DNA of 64,000 nucleotides from Kaistella yonginensis (GTDB lineage: Bacteria; Bacteroidota; Bacteroidia; Flavobacteriales; Weeksellaceae), in the NCBI RefSeq assembly GCF_030409525.1, contig NZ_JAUFQB010000007.1:24089-88088 (forward strand), read 5' to 3'. Of the stretch, positions 60,721 to 64,000 are shown one piece after another (position 1 is the stretch's first letter; each line of letters starts with the position of its first letter). A program made the translations under genes and the position numbers. A model generated the notes under the pieces. It saw only the letters and a program-made list of their open reading frames with translations. It did not search any database and had not been told where the DNA came from.

Positions 60721-62118
60721 TTAAAACCCATACTTGGTTGAATGGAAGCCCAATTTAATTAATCCATTTTTAATATCAGGTGCATTCATAAATAATTTCC
60801 ACAGAAACTCTGATTTATGGTTTTCGATCATTGGAGAAATCGGCCCTTGGTCAATTGCTAAATATCTTGGAGTTACCCAATTAAAATGAACCGAATAGGC
60901 ATCATAGGGACCTGCAACACCGATATATTTTGTATAATTTTCATTATATAAAAACCTTAAGTAATCCATGCTTTCTGCGGGAGTATATGGCATGCTCGAG
61001 ATTGCAGCAGTCGGAGAAATCACTCCCAAATCATTGTTTGGGCTGTGCGCAGAGTAACCGGTAGTTCCATCTGAATTGCGGCTGTAGCTTGCTGTTAATC
61101 CCCAGTTTTTGGTACTATAACCCGCCCAGTTTTTTGGATTTTGTATGGCGTATTGATGCATGATTTTCGCATGATTTGTGGTGGCATCTCCATAATTTAC
61201 GTAGTCATCTGATAATCCGCGTGGATCTAAACCAAGGAAAGAATAATGCGAGAAAAACATAGGCCCAACGGTTCCGCTTGCTCCATTATGATTAACAAGC
61301 AAAGGAATTCCGTATTGTGCTGTTGCGGTTTTTACACCTCCATTTCTGGCCCAACCTTCTTGATAAACGGCTTTATCAATCGCATAATTGGGGGATGCTG
61401 CGGCCAAAACATAGGTTAACAAAGTTTCATCATATCCCTGCAATTTATGGTTCATTTGAAAATTATAATTGGGTGACCAATGCCAGTATAGCACATTTTG
61501 TCCTTGGGTATACCAATTCCATTCTACCCCTTTCCAAAGGTCATCTGCCTTTTGACTTAGCGCTAATTCTTGTGAATCGGTGGAGTTTTTGAAATATTCC
61601 CGAACGCAAATGAGGCCTTGTACCAAAAATGCCGTTTCTACGAGATCTCCCCCATTATCCATCATTCCGAAAGGGATTACCTTTCCGTTGCTCCCATTAA
61701 TCCAATGCGACCAAGCTCCATGAAAACGATCTGCATTTTGCAAAAAACTTAGGGAAGTTGACAATTTTGAAACTGCCTCTGCACGAGGAATATAGCCATT
61801 TCTTAGGCCTGTTAAAAGGGTCATTAATCCGAACCCTGAACCACCGGTTGTAATGACCGCTGCATCTAAGCCAGGGTTATCAGTATGATATCTTTCTCTG
61901 GCTAATTTCGAATTTGATTCGGCATATTCCCAAAAATATTTGGTTACACTTCTTTGAGTCATATCGAGGATTTGGGCATCGGTATAATCAGGATTTTTGG
62001 GTGGAACAATAATCTCTGGTTTAGGAGGTTGTATATCAGGCTCCCCACTAGAACAACTGCCATAGCTGTAAACTATGGCAGTTGCTAAAAATAGGTTGAT
62101 GTATTTTTTAAATATCAT
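60721..62118 (-). CDS. PF10091/GH144-type glucanase lipoprotein (copy 1)
   Basis: The 465-residue protein has a lipoprotein signal (YSYGSC, Cys22) and a Pro-rich linker (IQPPKPEIIVPPKNPD). The GH144-type (alpha/alpha)6 domain has KYFWEYAESNSKLARERYH, TTGGSGFGLM, GAWSHWINGSNGK and GGDLVETAFLVQG. It sits directly after the LamG lipoprotein (one base) and before its paralogue (30 bases). Tandem GH144 genes suggest division of labour on beta-1,2-glucan, for instance surface versus periplasm. Confidence 0.9.
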   Translation of the reverse strand: MIFKKYINLFLATAIVYSYGSCSSGEPDIQPPKPEIIVPPKNPDYTDAQILDMTQRSVTKYFWEYAESNSKLARERYHTDNPGLDAAVITTGGSGFGLMTLLTGLRNGYIPRAEAVSKLSTSLSFLQNADRFHGAWSHWINGSNGKVIPFGMMDNGGDLVETAFLVQGLICVREYFKNSTDSQELALSQKADDLWKGVEWNWYTQGQNVLYWHWSPNYNFQMNHKLQGYDETLLTYVLAAASPNYAIDKAVYQEGWARNGGVKTATAQYGIPLLVNHNGASGTVGPMFFSHYSFLGLDPRGLSDDYVNYGDATTNHAKIMHQYAIQNPKNWAGYSTKNWGLTASYSRNSDGTTGYSAHSPNNDLGVISPTAAISSMPYTPAESMDYLRFLYNENYTKYIGVAGPYDAYSVHFNWVTPRYLAIDQGPISPMIENHKSEFLWKLFMNAPDIKNGLIKLGFHSTKYGF

Positions 62119-62967
62119 TTATTTCTTTTTAGTATACAAATTTTGAACATCTGCAGCAGATAAAGCAGTGGTGTACATTCTAAACTGGTCAATGCCGCCA
62201 GTCCATGAGTTTTTCAACCAATCTGACGCACCATTTTGCACCTCAGCTGCAGAAAACTCTTGTGGTCCAGCTCCAATTTTCAATCCAGTAATTTTAGAAG
62301 ATTCTAACTGCACATTTCCATGTCCAGTCCATTCAGAAGTTGTTTTTGGTTGCCCATCTACATACAATTGCATTATAGAAGTACTGCCATTATAGACAAA
62401 CGCTAAATGATGCCAATTACCGTCATATATTCCTGCTACAAACCCTGTTGGAGCCCAAGGAACCCACTCAAACCATTTTTCTCCTGATGCATCTTTTACA
62501 AAGAATTTTACGATTGGTTCCGCAACTGATCCTTCGGTAAGCAAAAACATAGAACCGCCAGACCAGTGATATCCGCTCGCTGCGGGCATACTGAAAATAT
62601 GATCGGTACCCATATTTCCTTTTTTCGCCCAAACTGAAACGGTAAAACTGCCGGCATTTTGTGCAAAATCATTTGCATTGGTATACTTTACATATTTATA
62701 TTTTTCTCCTTGGACTGCTTTTCCTGAAATCCCAGCGATGGCCGCTAACGGATTATCTGACGGAAATTTTGCTTTAATACTATCCACGGCATTCATTAAA
62801 ACATTTGAAGAGGTGCCATCAAAAGCGACATAGAATTTTAATGGTCCACCAGGAACGTTTGCATCTTTCGGATAATTATCCAGATCTGGTCGATCTAGAT
62901 TTTGGCAGGAGAAAACCAGAAAGGTTATGCTGCACAATCCGAGTATTTTTATAATTTTATTTTTCAT
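62119..62967 (-). CDS. LamG/concanavalin-like surface lipoprotein
   Basis: The 282-residue protein has a lipobox (FLVFSC, Cys21), then a laminin-G/concanavalin A-like jelly roll (SFTVSVWAKKGN, GNWHHLAFVYNG, MQLYVDGQP, IDQFRMYTTALSAADVQNLY). The position after susD fits a SusE/F- or SGBP-type glycan-binding surface lipoprotein. No catalytic residues are evident. It is 11 bases downstream of the susD gene and one base before the first GH144 gene, so it is co-transcribed. Confidence 0.85.
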   Translation of the reverse strand: MKNKIIKILGLCSITFLVFSCQNLDRPDLDNYPKDANVPGGPLKFYVAFDGTSSNVLMNAVDSIKAKFPSDNPLAAIAGISGKAVQGEKYKYVKYTNANDFAQNAGSFTVSVWAKKGNMGTDHIFSMPAASGYHWSGGSMFLLTEGSVAEPIVKFFVKDASGEKWFEWVPWAPTGFVAGIYDGNWHHLAFVYNGSTSIMQLYVDGQPKTTSEWTGHGNVQLESSKITGLKIGAGPQEFSAAEVQNGASDWLKNSWTGGIDQFRMYTTALSAADVQNLYTKKK

Positions 62968-62978
62968 TGTGATAATAA

Positions 62979-64000
62979 TTAATAGTTAGGATTTTGAACG
63001 AGTACTCCTTGCGATTTATCGATTGCATCTTGCGGAATCGGGAAATATTTATTTCGATCGGTGTAGCCTAAAGGTGCTAGCACAACATTCGCATCATTCC
63101 ATCGAACCAGGTCATAGAATCGCTCAAACTCCATGGCAAATTCAACTCTTCTCTCGTGTTTGATTGCGTTGCGTATATCCATCTGATTGGAGGCGGTAGT
63201 ATTTGCCAATCCTGCTCTGATTCTCACTTTGTTTAGATAGCCAGTAGCGGTAGCGGTTTGTCCCAATTCATTGGCAGCTTCCGCAGCGATTAATAAAACA
63301 TCGGCATATCTTATGAATTTAATATTTTCCCAATGGTTTTTATTTGTGCCATAAAATACTCTTTCCGCTGGGCGAGTATATGCTTTACCATTCCAATATT
63401 GTTGTGCCACCACCACTGGAAAAGCAGGCAGAGTTAGACCTGGTGAATTGTAAATATCTGGACCACCAGAAGTTAAAATAGTAGTTTTCTTTCTTAAATC
63501 TCCTGCTTCGTAGGCAGCGACCAAGCCTGCAGAGGGAACATTAAAGCCCCATCCTAAATCCCAAGCTCCAGAACCTCTCACGCCTTGAGATTCATAAAAA
63601 TTATTGGTATATTTTATTGGAGTGTCATATAATTTCTGTACTTCCAAAATAGATTCTTTGGAATTGTTTCCATCTTTAGAAAACTCTGTGTCGTAAGATG
63701 GGTTCAATTGATATACATTGGAATTAATAACCACATTTGCAAATTGTAAGGACTTGGCATAATCTTTTTGATACAAGTATAATTTTGCTAAAAGGGTATT
63801 TGCTAAGCCTTGATTTGCTCTACCAGTATATGAACTTGGCCATTGAATAGGAAGAATATCTTTTGCTTCGGTTAAATCTTTAATAATTTGTGCATCAACG
63901 AGTGCTACGGTACTTTTGGGAGCCACCTCATCTGCAGGTACGGTAATTGTTTTTAGATTGATTGGAATTTCACCAAAATCTCTTCTTAATTCGAAATAAG
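62979..64000 (-). CDS. RagB/SusD-family nutrient uptake lipoprotein (5' end outside window)
   Basis: The frame is open to the window edge: residues before the internal GTG at 63926 continue as FELRRDFGEIPINLKT, typical of SusD. It therefore runs off at 64000 and lacks its N-terminal lipoprotein signal here. The visible part has the SusD C-terminal pattern: YADVLLIAAEAANELG, YLNKVRIRAGL and ERRVEFAMEFERFYDLVRW, ending FPIPQDAIDKSQGVLVQNPNY. SusD lids the TonB-dependent SusC, expected to be encoded just upstream beyond the edge. Confidence 0.93.
   Translation of the reverse strand, partial: YFELRRDFGEIPINLKTITVPADEVAPKSTVALVDAQIIKDLTEAKDILPIQWPSSYTGRANQGLANTLLAKLYLYQKDYAKSLQFANVVINSNVYQLNPSYDTEFSKDGNNSKESILEVQKLYDTPIKYTNNFYESQGVRGSGAWDLGWGFNVPSAGLVAAYEAGDLRKKTTILTSGGPDIYNSPGLTLPAFPVVVAQQYWNGKAYTRPAERVFYGTNKNHWENIKFIRYADVLLIAAEAANELGQTATATGYLNKVRIRAGLANTTASNQMDIRNAIKHERRVEFAMEFERFYDLVRWNDANVVLAPLGYTDRNKYFPIPQDAIDKSQGVLVQNPNY

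Overview
The window is AT-rich chromosomal DNA from a member of the Bacteroidota, most likely a Flavobacteriia/Weeksellaceae organism near Chryseobacterium or Kaistella. The evidence is the protein family mix (a T9SS type A sorting domain, SusD, PF10091 glucanases, a Flavobacterium-type L-threonine dehydrogenase, a CrtYcd-like lycopene cyclase). Recurrent TAnnTTTG -7 boxes with T-rich -33 boxes about 19 bp upstream replace sigma70 -35/-10 promoters, and Shine-Dalgarno signals are weak. No rRNA, tRNA, CRISPR array or prophage was seen.

Layout. (1) 0.2-8.4 kb, minus strand: a complete trp operon trpE-G-D-C-F-B-A. It is preceded by an 18-residue leader peptide with three consecutive Trp codons and a classical attenuator. 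The operon is interrupted by a REP-associated tyrosine transposase (RAYT) between trpF and trpB and by a DoxX-like membrane gene between trpB and trpA. It carries about six copies of a two-hairpin repeat. (2) 8.4-15 kb, minus: a heavy-metal RND efflux operon (two accessory membrane or secreted proteins, pump, TolC-type channel, adaptor). (3) 15-21.4 kb, plus: lysS, gyrB, two small envelope genes and a lipid kinase. (4) 21.6-33.3 kb: two divergent operons. The minus one has TetR, UbiB-like kinase, TIGR03643, flavin reductase, DUF2256, SDR, MarR and photolyase. The plus one is a zeaxanthin-type carotenoid operon (crtI, crtB, crtZ, lycopene cyclase plus three accessory genes). Together they look like a photo-oxidative protection island, with a palindromic candidate operator between them. 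(5) 33.4-41.7 kb: Crp-like regulator and gamma-glutamyltransferase (minus), threonine dehydrogenase, a degenerate NodB-fold protein, a T9SS-secreted protein and a ClC channel (plus). (6) 41-46 kb: a TetR regulator divergent from carbonic anhydrase, SulP transporter, DUF2490 protein and Na+/Ca2+ antiporter, which looks like an inorganic-carbon/ion module. (7) 46.4-47.7 kb: rpsF-rpsR-rplI. (8) 47.9-56 kb, minus: DUF6090 protein, solitary Mrr nuclease, lpdA, a sigma factor with an unusual anti-sigma/TonB-plug/vWA fusion, and a GltB-like FMN protein. (9) 56-64 kb, minus: a polysaccharide utilization locus (partial SusD, LamG lipoprotein, two PF10091/GH144-type proteins, esterase, GH3 beta-glucosidase), probably for beta-1,2-glucan.

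The signals least explained by ordinary annotation are in the trp operon: a RAYT bounded by inverted two-hairpin elements, further copies with compensating changes in one hairpin, heptamer repeats inside trpF, and duplication of the attenuator's 3' half. The sigma-factor-linked plug/vWA fusion and the TetR-controlled carbonic anhydrase/transport operon come next.
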